Positions 1-11,570 of a DNA stretch of 64,000 nucleotides are shown here, piece by piece. Made by a program: the position numbers and the translations under genes. Below the pieces are notes generated by a model, which saw only the letters and a list, made by a program, of their open reading frames with translations, ran no database searches and was not told the origin of the DNA. Each line of letters starts with the position of its first letter. Within the stretch, counting starts at the first letter, position 1. Source of the DNA: Sporodiniella umbellata (Eukaryota; Mucoromycota; Mucoromycetes; Mucorales; Rhizopodaceae); the NCBI GenBank assembly GCA_025677835.1, contig JAIXMR010000036.1, positions 124,001 to 188,000 of the forward strand, given 5' to 3'.

Positions 1-181
1 ATATATGACAGTATAGTATCAACTAACACTATTTCTATATTGCTCAGTGAAAAAAGTGTGCTAAGATGTGGACTGTGAGACAGTGAGGGTGATGTTTAAA
101 ATATCGGTAAAAGTTGATAGTAACACTAAATCTCTGAGCCATGGATTTTTTTTTAAAAATAACAACATATTTATTTTTTCT
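1..181. other. 3' flank of uS11m gene
   Basis: AT-rich sequence downstream of the minus-strand uS11m stop. No supported gene or RNA is visible here. Short open frames in this stretch are interrupted by runs of T and A. Confidence 0.5.
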
Positions 182-817
182 TTAAAGACGTCTAGCTTTC
201 TTTGGTCTACATCCACCAAAAGGGACTGGGGTGGCATCTGTGATTCTCTTTACATTCCAAGTTGCACCAGCAATCAAAGCTTTGAAGGCAGCATCACGTC
301 CAGGGCCGAACCCTTTTAAAACAATGTGAATGTTGGGCACTTGCAGATTTTTTGTATTCATTTTCTCTAAAAGTTGAAGGGAAGCTTGATGAGCTGCTTC
401 ATAGCCACTACGAGCAGCTTTTTTGAATCCTGCCGATCCTCCGGAAGTTGTAATAAGAGGAGATCCGTTAGGTCGAGCTAATGTAACGATGGTATTGTTG
501 GGAGAAGCGGTGATGTGAAGTTGGTGGGGAGGAACGCCAAATTGAAGCGAGCTAGTTAAGTTGCCGATATTGAGAAATGCAGACTCGGATTTAGCCTTGC
601 TTTGGTCAATGGAGTCCTGAAGCATGCTAGAAAGACCATCTTGTGATTCAGGTTTCTTGTCAGAAATAGCACCTATAATGCCTTGCAATTCAAGTGAACC
701 TTCCTCATTCAATTGTGGTGGTGCGTTAAAAATCCATCGTTTTGGGTTAAGCTGTTGTAAGCAGGGCTGGTTGAGTTGTTTGCAAACTCTGGGGAGGCTA
801 TTTTTGACTCTTAGCAT
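182..817 (-). CDS. MRPS11: Mitochondrial small-subunit ribosomal protein uS11m
   Basis: A single-exon frame of 211 residues. The C-terminal 110 residues match the uS11 family: the strand-rich segment around NTIVTLARPNGSP, the motif GFGPGRDAAFKAL, and the family ending RITDATPVPFGGCRPKKARR. The uS11 family binds 16S-like rRNA in the platform of the small subunit. About 100 extra N-terminal residues, starting MLRVKNSLPRVCK and rich in Arg/Lys without early acids, fit a mitochondrial targeting sequence followed by a lineage-specific extension, so I infer the mitochondrial form (yeast Mrps18, human MRPS11) rather than cytosolic uS11. The ATG at 817-815 is the first in frame. The gene is divergent from the CBS-PB1 gene, with about 200 bp shared between the two starts. 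Confidence 0.92.
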   Translation of the reverse strand: MLRVKNSLPRVCKQLNQPCLQQLNPKRWIFNAPPQLNEEGSLELQGIIGAISDKKPESQDGLSSMLQDSIDQSKAKSESAFLNIGNLTSSLQFGVPPHQLHITASPNNTIVTLARPNGSPLITTSGGSAGFKKAARSGYEAAHQASLQLLEKMNTKNLQVPNIHIVLKGFGPGRDAAFKALIAGATWNVKRITDATPVPFGGCRPKKARRL

Positions 818-1017
818 GTTTATGACAAAAAAAATTAAAACTTCAGGGTCAAAGTGATGGTTTCTTCAGAAAAAAGCCACACCTCCTGCTGCTACCGGGA
901 CATCAATTAAAGTCCGATTTTGATGCAAAACGTAAGAATATGATAACTCAAAACGTGAACAGTCTAAATAAGCACTTTTTTCTCCCCTAATTTTTTTCTT
1001 CTGCACCACTTTTCAGT

Positions 1018-3320
1018 ATGTCGAAAAGAGCAACAAAAATCAAAGTAGATGGAACGCAAAGTACGTCTGATACAACGATTAGACAACGGACGTCAAAAAA
1101 AGATGAGGTAAGACAGCCTGTTTGGAGCACAGTTTCCTGTTTATGTTACAAAAAGAATGTTAGATATATTTTGATGATATTACTATGATAAATAGGCTTT
1201 AAGAAAGAAATTGGAACAAGATTTCTCAAAAAAGCAGAATAACTCAACGAGAACACTTTCCAAACGTACACCGGGTACTGTATCAGCTTTGAAACCAAAC
1301 CAAGCAGTGACTGTAAAAGAACATATGTTGGTGATCGAGTCTGCACAGTTTATGTCTGCAAAGCGTTGTGATTGTGTACTTGTTGTCAATGAAGAAGACC
1401 AACTTTCTGGGATATTCACAGTAAGAGATACTACCTTTTTTTTCTTGGTTGCTGTTGAGTAACGAGGCACTTTTTGATAGGCTAAAGACATCGCATATAG
1501 ACTTGTTGCAGAAGGGTTAGATGCAGGGTAAAAAAATCAATTGCATAATTGAAAATTCTTGAAAAGGTACTTATTGAAGTTTTGTAATTTAGTACAACAA
1601 CCGTGAGTCAGATTATGACGAAAAACCCAATGTGTGTTACCTTGGATACTTCAGCTACAGAGGCACTGGACCTAATGGTCTCGAAAGGGTTCCGTCATTT
1701 GGTAAAATATAAAACATTTCTTCATCTGAACTGTCAATGACTAAAAAACAATAACCGTAATTCTTGACACGTGCAGCCTGTATGTAATGAGGATGGGGAT
1801 ATTTTTGGACTGTTAGATATAACTAAATGTCTATATCAAGCCCTCGAAAAACTGGAGCGTGCGTTTGATTCTTCTCAAAGACTTTATGATGCATTAGAAG
1901 GTGTGGAGCGTAACTGGGCTAGCGACAACTCAAAGATGTCAAACTATTTAGAAAGCCTACGCAACAACATGGCGTGCCCTACTTTAGAGTCTGTTTTAGA
2001 CGGAAGGCTACCAGCAGAAGTAAAGCACAGAGCAAACGTTAGAGAGATTGCTGTATTGATGAAGGAGAGGCACACAACAGCTGTACTCGTGACTAGAAGC
2101 CACAAACTTCAAGGAATCTTTACTTCGTATGTAATAGTAACGGTATATCGGGGCTTTACTGAGTGAGTTGCAAACTATAGGAAAGACATTGTTCTTCGTG
2201 TTATAGCCGCAGGTTTAAATCCCGACAACACTACAGTTGCAAGAGTTATGACACCTAAACCCGATACTGCCACACCAGAAACTACAGTGCTAGACGCTCT
2301 TAAGCTCATGAATAGTAAAAAAATACTCGTACATATTTGAGTTACTAAAAGTATTTGTTTCCTTATAGGTGGACACTATCTCAATCTTCCTGTGATTGGA
2401 AATGATTCTATTATAGGCATGGTGGATGTGTTAAAACTGACTTACGTTACATTAGAACAGGTATTTTTTCTGTTGCCATCGTTTGAAACACACTGACATT
2501 TTTTTGCGATTTTTGATGCGCTCTATTATTTTTTTTTAAAAAAAAACAGATCAATAGCATACAAGGCAATAGTGAAGAAGGAGGAGTAAATGTAACTCGT
2601 TTTTGGGAAAGTTTCGGTACAGCTTCAGACGCTATTGATAACAAATCGCAGCTTTCAGAAACGGCCCAACAGTACTTAGCACCACCGGATTTTATATCGC
2701 CTCAAGCATCAACTTCAACAAAATCCCTTTCTGATACATACCAAAATGAACATTTAAGTGTCACAAATACAAACGTAGATCACTCAATATTAAGCTCCAC
2801 TCTACCAACATCAAACGACAGTTTTACCTTTAAATACTCTTTGAAGGGGGATAAGATACATCGTACAGTATCGCAGCCTATATATAAAGAGCTTTTGGAG
2901 ACAATCCGTCTTAAATTATCAAATGAAGAGATAGAAGATGCAACCGAGTGGCTACTTTTGTCATATTTAGATGACGAGAACGATGAAGTATCAATTAGTT
3001 GTGATCAGGACGTAATTGATGCAATAAGCCAAGCAGTCAGAAAGGAACAGAGTAACGTTAAATTACTTGTACAAGACAACAGAAAATCAAATGATAGTCC
3101 AGTTGAAGAGCCAAAGAGCACTCCAGCCGATGAAGGCTCCAGAAACACTAAAAGTTTACCTACCGAAAACATAGAATATGCGCCACACACAAACAAACCA
3201 AAGAAAAACCATACCAGAACTCAGAGCAACAACTTAATATTGCCTGCTTTGGTTGGCATTTTGAGTGTAGCAATCATAGGGGTATATGCCTATTCTAGAG
3301 TTCAAGTCAAATCAAAATAA
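1018..3320 (+). CDS. CBS-domain/PB1-domain membrane protein
   Basis: Eight exons (1018-1107, 1196-1420, 1481-1527, 1593-1701, 1777-2126, 2181-2314, 2369-2460, 2550-3320) give 605 residues. Two Bateman pairs (four CBS motifs) occupy roughly residues 45-400; typical pieces are SGIFTAKDIAYRLVAEGLDA, VSQIMTKNPMCVT, and a weaker second pair around RANVREIAVLMKERHT and NLPVIGNDSIIGMVDV. A PB1 domain follows near residues 440-520 (FKYSLKGDKIHRT to SNVKLLVQD). The last 25 residues form a hydrophobic helix (LILPALVGILSVAIIGVYAY) and a short basic tail, suggesting a tail anchor. The same CBS-CBS-PB1 order is known in fungal proteins such as S. pombe Mug70. CBS pairs usually sense adenylate nucleotides and PB1 mediates dimerisation; the actual ligand here is unknown. 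Confidence 0.88.
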
Positions 3321-3354
3321 ACATAAATAGCATGGCATTTTAGGAATAGAAAAC

Positions 3355-3379
3355 ATATATATATATATATATATATATT
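3355..3379. repeat. (AT)n microsatellite
   Basis: About 12 perfect AT dinucleotides in the 93-bp gap between the convergent stop codons of the CBS-PB1 gene (3320) and the Tof1 gene (3414). Confidence 0.95.
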
Positions 3380-3413
3380 GGAGAACTTGGATTAATTTAT
3401 GTACATATGATGT

Positions 3414-6034
3414 TTAAGCGTCTTCACTTTTAGTTGTCTTGGGCTTTGAAACAAAAGTGTCTAGTTCGGCAGAACTAGTTTTGATACCAGGGGATAATGC
3501 TTCTACAATTAGAAGAGGATACGTGCTAGCGTAGTTGAAAAACAAGCCCATTGAATAGTGAATAAATTCTAGGAGTTGGCTATGAGATTCAGTTCGTGGA
3601 AACCTACTCGCATGTGCCAATATACGATGAAACAGTTCCATCACAGGTAGTTTCCAAAAGAGATACTCTGTTTTTCTTTTTACCATCATTCTATGGAAAA
3701 AGCTGACAATGTAGTGTATATACTCAGGCTCTAACTCTTTGTAGTCTTCAAGTAGTGTGCAGTAGGCATGAATAGTGTCTACGTTTGCGTATCTCTACAC
3801 TCGTTTGTTATTATAAATCCTTTAGTACCTTTCTAGATTACCTTTTCAAATGCACTATATTGAAAGAGTTGCTCGTTATAGGACTCGCTTTTTTCATGGT
3901 ACTCTTCTTCGCTTTCTTCGTAGTTTTCTTCCATTTGAGTCTCTTGATCCATTGTTTCTTCTTGTACTTCTTTCTTCTTTTTTGGCATTGTACGTTTTTT
4001 CTTTACGAATAGTGCTTTTTTAGTTTGAGAATACTTCTCAAGCATTTTCAACAGCACATGAGTGAGCGTAACTACTGTTTTTAAGTACTGCTTTGATTGA
4101 TTGCGATAAGCTTTAACAAGTCCAAAAAACAAATCCAGGATTGATTGATCATAGTAGAGGTTGCTTTGAATATGCTCTGCAACATCACGATACTCTTCTT
4201 CATCAGAATGAGTCATTTCATGAACACTAATAAGCATATGTCGAATACAGTCTGCCGTTACTTGTACTTCCACCCAAGACTTTTCGTCCAGCCCTATTCT
4301 CATTCGCTGCAAACAAAATAGAATAGTACCCAGGTCAAATGCATTTGCAACTAAATCAAAGTCGTAAATTTTGCTTTCTAGAATATCTCCCTCGTTTTCG
4401 GTATGGTTTATGGTTGGTAAATTGAGCGTGTTATTTTTCCTTTTTTTGCTTTCTCTTTTTTCATATAGGTGATACTGCAAAAACCATTTCATACAAAAAT
4501 AGTAGCGGATGTAGTCTTTTCGAACTATTTTCTTATCTTCCCGTCTCATGTCTTTTAAAATAGACGAGAAAAAGGCTAGTGTGGTGTTTAGGTTTAGTGT
4601 AGTTTCGTTTTATTCTACTAGCTTTACCATTAAAACATGACTCCAAAAAAGATTGGGCAGTCGCCTTCAGATACATAAGCGATCGAAGGTTTTGGTAGAC
4701 TTTTTTGGGCCTAGTCTCATCTGCTAATTTGCGTTTACGCCCATTTCTGCTTTCTTTCTTCTCTCCATCCACGATTTCGGTAAGATCAGCGTAGCCTGCT
4801 TGTTGTTTATGGGAGACAATTCTCTTACCTCCCTAAAAAAAAAATCAGCACAATGTCTTTACCCCTAGACCTTATCGTCAAATCTTAACTTACCCAATCT
4901 TCCAGTGTATATGTACCTCCAAATCTGTTGTGTCTAGATGGACCACTTGCGTGTTTCCTTCGCTTCCGCTCATTTTCATCATTCAAAAGATTAGACAGCT
5001 TGCTTGATAGTTCGTTTAATTCTGCTTTTCCCTATATAAAAAGTACCTATTAAAAAACTATTGTATTTTGAAAAAAGACACTATACTTACGGAGTCTACA
5101 TCCTGTCTATACTGAAATACGCTTTTTGGATCAACATGCTCTAAAAGATTATACAGTATTTCTAAAACTAGCACATTCCACTCTGAAGAGTCTTGCCTAT
5201 TTGCACTATTTGACGAGATGGTCAACAGAAGCTCAATAACGTCAGACTCATAGAATCGCATTACTAGTAGCTCCTGCATATGCGACATTTTGATCTGTTC
5301 TGCTGTGCCTGACAGTAGCATATTCAAATCTGGAATAGCCGTTAAATTGCGAAAAAAGTATAAAACAAGTCGAATCATTGTGTTATCCCTAATAGATCGC
5401 TCTCTTCTTTATCTTTAGTAGACAGTACTTTTTGTGGGCTTTTTTTTTTTACTTGTATGGTATACGGACAGCTGGCTCAATCAAATGCAAAATAATTTCA
5501 AAGACGCCAGGTTGTAAAAGTCCCAACTTGTATTTTCGGTAACAGTCTATCATATTGGGATCATCCAACTCTTCTTCTTCTTCTAGTTGTACATCTTTTT
5601 CTGGAGGCCATGTCATAGGCACAAGCAGCTCAACTAGTCAAATTGCATTAGGAAATTTCTTTTTTGATGTTTTTTTTTTGTTACCGCAAGCAAGAATAAA
5701 ACGATCGGTAATTTCAGTAGATTGCCCTTCAAACGACAACATCAGAGGTACGATGTCTGTTTCGATCACATTGAATTGGGCAATTGTGTTAAGGACAGTC
5801 TTTTCTTTGTGTTCGCTGTCAATTCGAATGGCTTTCTTCAGATCTTTCAAACAGGCTTTTTATACAAATGTTATTTGGTGCTTTAAGTTGGTGTTTTTTA
5901 CCGAGAGCTTCGTCTCCTACAGAGTAATGTCGAGTGCCATCCTCAGAAGGTAGTTCGTCGTAGGCTCCGAGTGCAGAGCAAAGACCAAGAATGTAGCTTT
6001 TTGTTTCTTCTAACGCTTGATCTTCGTGATCCAT
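3414..6034 (-). CDS. TOF1: Replication fork protection protein Tof1/Swi1 (Timeless homologue)
   Basis: Eight exons on the minus strand (6034-5902, 5855-5685, 5633-5453, 5388-5091, 5031-4894, 4832-4628, 4551-3842, 3794-3414) give 738 residues. The start MDHEDQALEETKSYILGLCS, followed by ALGAYDE, copies the Timeless N-terminus, and the family landmarks come in order: ACLKDLKKAIR, VELLVPMTWPPEK, KLGLLQPGVFEIILHLIE, DNTMIRLVLYFFRNLTAIP, the central CIRHMLISV and YLKTVVTLTHVLLKMLEKY, and the C-terminal VKRKTEYLFWKLPVMELFHR. In yeasts and animals the protein pairs with Csm3/Swi3/TIPIN, travels with the replisome, stabilises stalled forks and promotes cohesion. An acidic, Lys-rich stretch near residue 580 separates the central and last conserved blocks. 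The protein is shorter than S. cerevisiae Tof1 (over 1,200 residues), with little beyond the conserved core. The Csm3/TIPIN partner is not in this window. Confidence 0.9.
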
Positions 6035-6716
6035 GTGTAAAAGTCGCAATCTACAGGTAAGTCGGATTTTTTTTCTCAAATCAACTGAGATCAAAACATA
6101 GCGTCAAAGAGCGGCTGATAAATTTTTTTACAGGAAAACTGTAGATACCTCTATCGTTATTCTAGTTTTTGTAATGGCACGGTTCTAAGTTTTATGTAAA
6201 CTTACTTTATTCTTTGCTGCTGGAATTATTTCAATAGCCTTAGCTTCCAAATCTTACTTTAGTTTTTTTAATTTTTCGTCAGATACGCGAAAAACTTGCA
6301 AAAAAAAAAAAAAAAACTTTAGAGAAGCGAAAGCCAAAAAAAAAGGAAGAGTTTAGTTATCACAGACCTTCCCATAAAAGTAGAGTTTAAATAAACATAC
6401 GAAAAACCTTACACTTTTTACTGAAGTAACAGAGATTAAAAAAAACTCGTTGTTAGTCTCATACAATTGTCATAGTTATTAACAAATAGCATTGATCTAT
6501 AGCAAGTCTGCGTACTTAAGCCCTTTTTGGTATTCTTTCCCCTCAAACGTAATTTTTACTGCACTTTTTTGAGAATTTTTGTTTATAGAGGAAGCTTCTC
6601 ACGATATTTCTAGTTTTTAAAGTCAAATTGACTAGCACTTGCAAGAAAATTTGCAATGTTTGATGCTTTTGTTTGCTTGTTGGAACTGTATTGGCGCTAT
6701 CAATATTTTTAAATAA
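6035..6716. other. Intergenic, no gene seen
   Basis: Upstream region of the Tof1 gene, AT-rich, with an A-run of about 16 near 6301-6316. No frame of protein-like composition is visible. Confidence 0.5.
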
Positions 6717-7049
6717 CATACTTTAAAGAAAAAAACCACTCTTTGGGAAAAATCAGATCACCCTTTGGCGTTGGTACGGCAGTATATACAATGGACACAA
6801 AAAGAGATTAGCATCACTCCTAACGATTACGATAACCAGATTAAGCTTTCTACACCCCTGGCACATCAGTGCTTATTCCCCACAACTTTTTACGATATCA
6901 TAGTGCCATTAGAGTGTTTGTTAGATAAATATGGTTTTATCGGGGCCAGAGAAAAACTTTTTACAGAATATATTAAACCTTTTGCACAACCTCCTTTTAT
7001 TATTATTTTTTCTTACTCATCACATAGTTTAGTGTGTTTACCGTTTTAG
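6717..7049 (+). pseudogene. Orphan coding-like segment, unknown family
   Basis: An open frame without any ATG runs from the in-frame stop at 6714 to the stop at 7049. Its first 90 residues look like real protein: mixed, well-spaced polar and hydrophobic residues such as LWEKSDHPLALVRQYIQWTQ and FYDIIVPLECLLDKYGFIGA. The last 15 are low complexity. The first motif faintly recalls the N-terminal Mad3/Bub1 homology region (xDPLxxWxxYIxWT), but the rest does not continue that fold and I do not assign it. It could be one exon of an unrecognised gene or the remains of a lost gene. I found no convincing partner exon within 500 bp on either side. Confidence 0.3.
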
Positions 7050-7538
7050 TCCCTTTTTTTCTTGTCTCTCTCTCTCTCTCTTTTTAGAAAACGCATATAC
7101 ATACATATTTTTGATCGTTAATGAGGAACACTGACCTGGCCTCTTCCCCTTGGTGTTGCTTTTTTGACAGATGTGGCAACACAACACACGAAAAAAAAGC
7201 ACCAACACCAATTATTTATAACAATAAAAGGAAACAGTCAAACTTAGTAGAGTTTGGGATCGATTGTGTTTTAAAGTAGTGGACTATATATACATCAAAT
7301 ACAATGATCAGTGTAACACAACCTAGTCGATTTTCGGTCTCCTTGTCGTCAAGAGTAATACCATTGAGTCGTTCACTCCCTAATTTAAACCTGTATCTTT
7401 TTTTCTCTCTTTTACTTGTCCCTTTTTGGTATGCTTTTTATTTCTTTTCTTGTCTCCTTAATTGTTTTTCTTCTTGAACAGTTTTTGTTATATATACATA
7501 CACTTTTTTTCTTCTCTTTTCTTTCTGTCTAAACTAAA
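7050..7538. promoter_or_regulatory. Upstream region of the seven-helix protein gene
   Basis: Contains a (TC)n tract at about 7064-7080, a TATA-like element (ctatatatac) near 7284, and a long pyrimidine-rich stretch from 7385 to the ATG at 7539, as is common at fungal transcription starts. The boundaries are inferred. Confidence 0.35.
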
Positions 7539-8512
7539 ATGTACACACCAGATCATTGGGAAATTTTAGCTGAAGTGAATAGTGTTGCTTGCATTACTAT
7601 TATTTCTTTAATATTTGGTCGGAAGCTGGCCAGTATCGAAGGGCCTATTCACTATGCTCGCGGTTTAATTCTCTTTTTGTATGGTCTGTCGTGGGCTTTT
7701 ACTTTGATTTCTTGCATGTTAACTAGTACAAACAATGGCAACTTTGTTTCTTGTGTGATGACCCAATTTAATGTTGCGTTGATTGCAACTTCTGCCAAAA
7801 TAGCACTATACCTCTATTTTGCTGAAAAGGTACTAGTAAAACTCAACTATCATAAACTCACGCTTTAATCAGGCCTATATACTCTCAGTACCTAAGTGCT
7901 CAAGATTGCACTCAAATATATATCTTGTTAGTTTAGGGCTAGTAATTCCATCTTTTGCTACTATTGTTCTTCAAATATTTTTCAGAATCAACGTTGTCGC
8001 AGAGGATTACCCCTTTCATTGCACTGTTGGTTTAGAGTTGCCTGCGTCTATATTTTCTTTGATCTACGATGTTGTAGTCAACCTCGCATTTGCTTGTATA
8101 TTTCTGAAGTTTTATTATTTTCCAACAACCACACAACAAACTGCTCATCAATCAAACACCTTGCCCATTATGGCTATACGAAATTTCATTATCACTATAA
8201 TATCTCTAGTGACTTTGGGAATCAATTACGTTCTTCTAATAGTGTTTAGTGGCTATGAAAGAGGTCTCGTAGCCTCGAGCAGCACCGCTCTTGTAAGTTT
8301 TTAGCTATTTGGTCTAAAAACATTTTTTTGTATTTACGTTTTTAAAGGCTCTCACTATCCTTTGCAGCGCTTTGCAATGGGTCACTACACATCCAGCAGA
8401 AAGTCAATGGAGCGAGAAGGCGTTGCAGCGTGCAAATGCTGACAAACTGCAAAACCAAGGAATCATACAAGTTCAAGAGGTTGTTATTCGATCCGAGTTT
8501 AACAAAGCATAG
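7539..8512 (+). CDS. Predicted seven-transmembrane protein
   Basis: Three exons (7539-7829, 7873-8292, 8348-8512) give 291 residues. I count seven hydrophobic segments: around VACITIISLIFG, ILFLYGLSWAFTLISCML, FNVALIATSAKIALYLYF, IYLVSLGLVIPSFATIVL, YDVVVNLAFACIFLKFYYF, FIITIISLVTLGINYVLLIV and ALTILCSALQWV. The C-terminal tail of about 40 residues is polar and probably cytosolic. The count and the lack of catalytic motifs fit a receptor-like or sensor membrane protein, but no class A, Ste2/Ste3 or microbial-rhodopsin signature is visible (no retinal-binding Lys in helix 7). Introns are 43 and 55 bp. Function unknown. Confidence 0.75.
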
Positions 8513-10451
8513 ATAGCTTGTTACCTTTTTTATACTATATACTATATTTATATTTTAATAGCTATTTTGTTGTGTTAGAATTATACATTTTTTACTTGTT
8601 TAACAGATAATAACAATAAAAAAAAACTATACACAATTATGGCTTAAAAGTGAAGGTGGGCCGATAACCTGTTCTGACATATATTAGCGACTTGATAGAC
8701 ATATTGAATTGCGCGCGGTTCTAAAAGTCAATGCCTCTTTCTTTTAGTATTTTGCTCGAGACTAAAGCTCTACAAGTACCCAATTTTAAGCTAAATCCAT
8801 CCTGTTTGCCCTATATAAAAATACGCTGTTGTTTTTAGTGTACTTGATCTATTTGATATACATAAAAGTTTTGCTTGACATACAGAAGATATAAAAAATA
8901 AAAGAGAAAACACGTAACGCTCTAGGTCGGACACCGGAAACTATTGAGATAACCAAAACGGCGACTACTTGTATAAAGATTTCTTGAAAACAATTCCTGG
9001 GAAATTTCGAATGTCAGTTTTATTCTCGAGTCTTTGTAGGACTTATATGTATCTGTTTAAAAGTTTCATAGGTTTATATTTGTACTTGAAAAAAAGCGTT
9101 CAATTAATGGTACAGACTTGAAACTACTTTAAAACCATAAAGACTGTTGATTGCCTTACATTTCTTACTTTTGAGGTTTTGATGTAAATTCAATCTACAG
9201 TTGTACATCATTAGACTCATATTCTTAAAAGCTTACAGACTCATTGTCTTCCTTTATTTGATGTATTCTTTTTTGGTAAGTCATCCGTATTTTTAGCAGG
9301 AAAATTCAAAATTGTACATTACCTTAAAGACGATATCTGGAAAGACCCTACAAAAAAATCAAAGACAACAAAGCCTTATAAACGTGTACACAATGCTACT
9401 TTATATTGCAAAATCAACTGGAAAAGGTTTAACATTTATAATTTTAGGTGCAATTTCTCAAGCAAGTATCATATAGTGTTATGGATGATGCACTTGTTCA
9501 TAAGCTAAAAGTAATCAAAGCTTTGATCGAAGAACAAAGACACAAGTGCGTGTGTTTGCCACCATATTCTTCTTTCTTAAATCCAATTGAGGAATATTGG
9601 TCAAAAGTAAAAGCTGGTGATATAAGAACACCATTGATGACCCACAGATCGTATATGTGAATCGACTGGAAAAGTAAAAAAAAAAAAAGATAGCGAAGGG
9701 TGGATTAATCATCTAATGTAATTTTTCCAAAAGTATTTGAATGAGGAAAAAAATCCTTAAAATAACCAGTAGGAGTGTAGCTTTCCATAGATATACTCTA
9801 AATGCTTACTGAGATTTTAACATCATACAACAAGTATTATGTTATTTTATATTTTCTAAGCTCTTGACGCACAACTTATTACTAAGCAACGCAAAACCAT
9901 TTTTAATTTGACGTAAATATTCTTTTAATGTTATATTAAAAGAAAAAACAGTAGTAGCTGGCCTTGTTAAGGCCATTGTATCAGGATACCGCTTTTATGT
10001 CAGAAGCCTCTAAAGTAGTAGACTAAGTTGTTTGCTAATTGTGGTAAGATATTTCGTGTTTATCAAACAAACACGGTTTCACAAAAAAAATATGTGCTGT
10101 ACAAACATCTGTTTTGTATATTGTAACAACTGTACACAAAGATCGGCCCTTAGCAAATGAACACAGCCTGGTTTTTTGGATACTAAAAAGCAGCATTACA
10201 GCAGATAAAAACTCTTATATAATTTTCCTTTTGTTTTTTTAATGGCTATGTATCTATATGTAAGCTTTGATCTTTTGTTTCATGACATAGTTTTCTTATT
10301 GACCATGTATAATGTTGTATTCCAATAGCTACAAAACGCCGATTGGATTTTTTATGCGAATATTAATATTTCAAATCCGCCATTAGAATGGTCAGCACTA
10401 CATCACAAAAGAAACCCCCACTTTGGTATAGTACACTCTTTCCTTTTCTTT
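8513..10451. other. Intergenic region with one transposon relic
   Basis: About 1.9 kb of AT-rich DNA between the seven-helix gene and the PPPDE gene. Apart from the transposase relic near 9370-9660, listed separately, no frame of protein-like composition and no RNA gene were recognised. Confidence 0.5.
9370..9660 (+). pseudogene. Degenerate Tc1/mariner-type DDE transposase fragment
   Basis: Frame 9448-9660 carries the C-terminal part of a Tc1/mariner transposase: VMDDALVHKL (family form VMDNAPIH, with one catalytic Asp) and the motif LPPYSSFLNPIEEYWSKVKA, which holds the last catalytic acidic residue. Another frame just upstream reads STGKGLTFIILGAISQASII, the segment that precedes it in intact family members. 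The two blocks are in different frames, and the stretch that normally separates them is largely missing. The N-terminal helix-turn-helix part and terminal repeats were not found, so this is an old, inactive fragment. Confidence 0.75.
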
Positions 10452-11565
10452 ATGTTCGATTTTTTAAAAGCCCAGTTTTCCAATGCTGCAAAAGATGAAG
10501 TGGATCCTTCAAAGCCGCACGGTATATGACATGTCCGATTTAACTGCTAAAAGTACCAATCCAAGTAATTGAATTTTAGTATTTGTCAATGTATATGACA
10601 TGGTAATTATTGGAGTTTTCTTTTTTTTTTTGGAGAAAAAATAAAAGAGTGAAGGAAAAAGTAAAAAATAAAAGAGTAAAATAAAGGAGAAAAGAAAATG
10701 AATGTACAAAACTGTTGGATTATTTTTGGCAAGCAATTCATACATGTTCTTTGCATTCCAACCGTGCATAGATTGAGCCCAACTACCTTACCAATGCAGG
10801 ATATTATACACTTGGACTAGGTACAAAATGCTCAAAATAATTACACAATACAACCTTACATGTTATTTTTCTTGCGTTTTCTTCCTTTGATGTTTTGCTT
10901 ATATGGACAGGTATTTTTCATTCTGGTGTAGAGATTGGGGAAAAAGAGTTTTGCTTTGGAGGTCACAATATGCCAAATATAACTGGAGTGTTTGTTGTTA
11001 AGCCAAAAACAGGGATTCCCGAGCTTTTCTTAAAGTAATGCATACATTGTTTGAACAAATCTCTTCTGCATTGTACTCCACTCACTCCTTTTCTCTTATT
11101 AGACGAACAATAGACTTGGGGCAAACACGCTTAACAGATAAGGAAATCCAGGAATTACTTGTACGTCTATCGGACGAATTTTCAGGACCTTCCTACAACC
11201 TGCTTACCAGAAACTGCAACCACTTTACAGAAGAGCTTTCTTATGCGCTTACTCGCAGATCTATTCCTTTTTGGATCAACCGCGCTGCTCGACTAGGCAA
11301 TATGTTCCCATGCGTTGTTCCATGGGATTGGATACAGCCGCCAGAGTGCGCTGAAGAAGAGGAGGATAATGAAGAAGAAGAGCAAATAAAACCCTCAGTA
11401 AGTCGACGGCCTTCTGCTGTCTCTTTGCTGTCGAACAAACATCACAGATCCTATACCGAAGGTAGAGGCGAAAGTCAAGAGCGCCTTTTACCGCCTCTTG
11501 TCAGTTTTCAAGGAATAGCTATACCAGCTTCAAGCGAAACTGCTTCACCAAACATTCATCAATAA
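10452..11565 (+). CDS. PPPDE-family cysteine peptidase (DeSI-like deubiquitinase/deSUMOylase)
   Basis: Five exons (10452-10521, 10580-10602, 10772-10820, 10911-11034, 11103-11565) give 242 residues. The PPPDE fold spans about residues 24-155: the first strand HVFVNVYDMIEPNYL, the catalytic His in LGIFHSGVEI, the GG turn of FCFGGHN, and the catalytic Cys in NLLTRNCNHFTEELS. Family members remove ubiquitin or SUMO as papain-like isopeptidases. The C-terminal 90 residues are acidic, then Ser/Pro-rich and probably disordered. Exon 2 has only 23 nt; I accept it because it restores the YDM strand and keeps phase. The start at 10452 is the nearest ATG in frame with exon 1. A tandem repeat begins 5 bp after the stop. 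Confidence 0.85.
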
Positions 11566-11570
11566 TAAAT

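Noticed and set aside
68..319. Plus-strand open frame over the uS11m gene
   Set aside because: It is the antisense shadow of the C-terminal coding part of uS11m and has no protein-like features.
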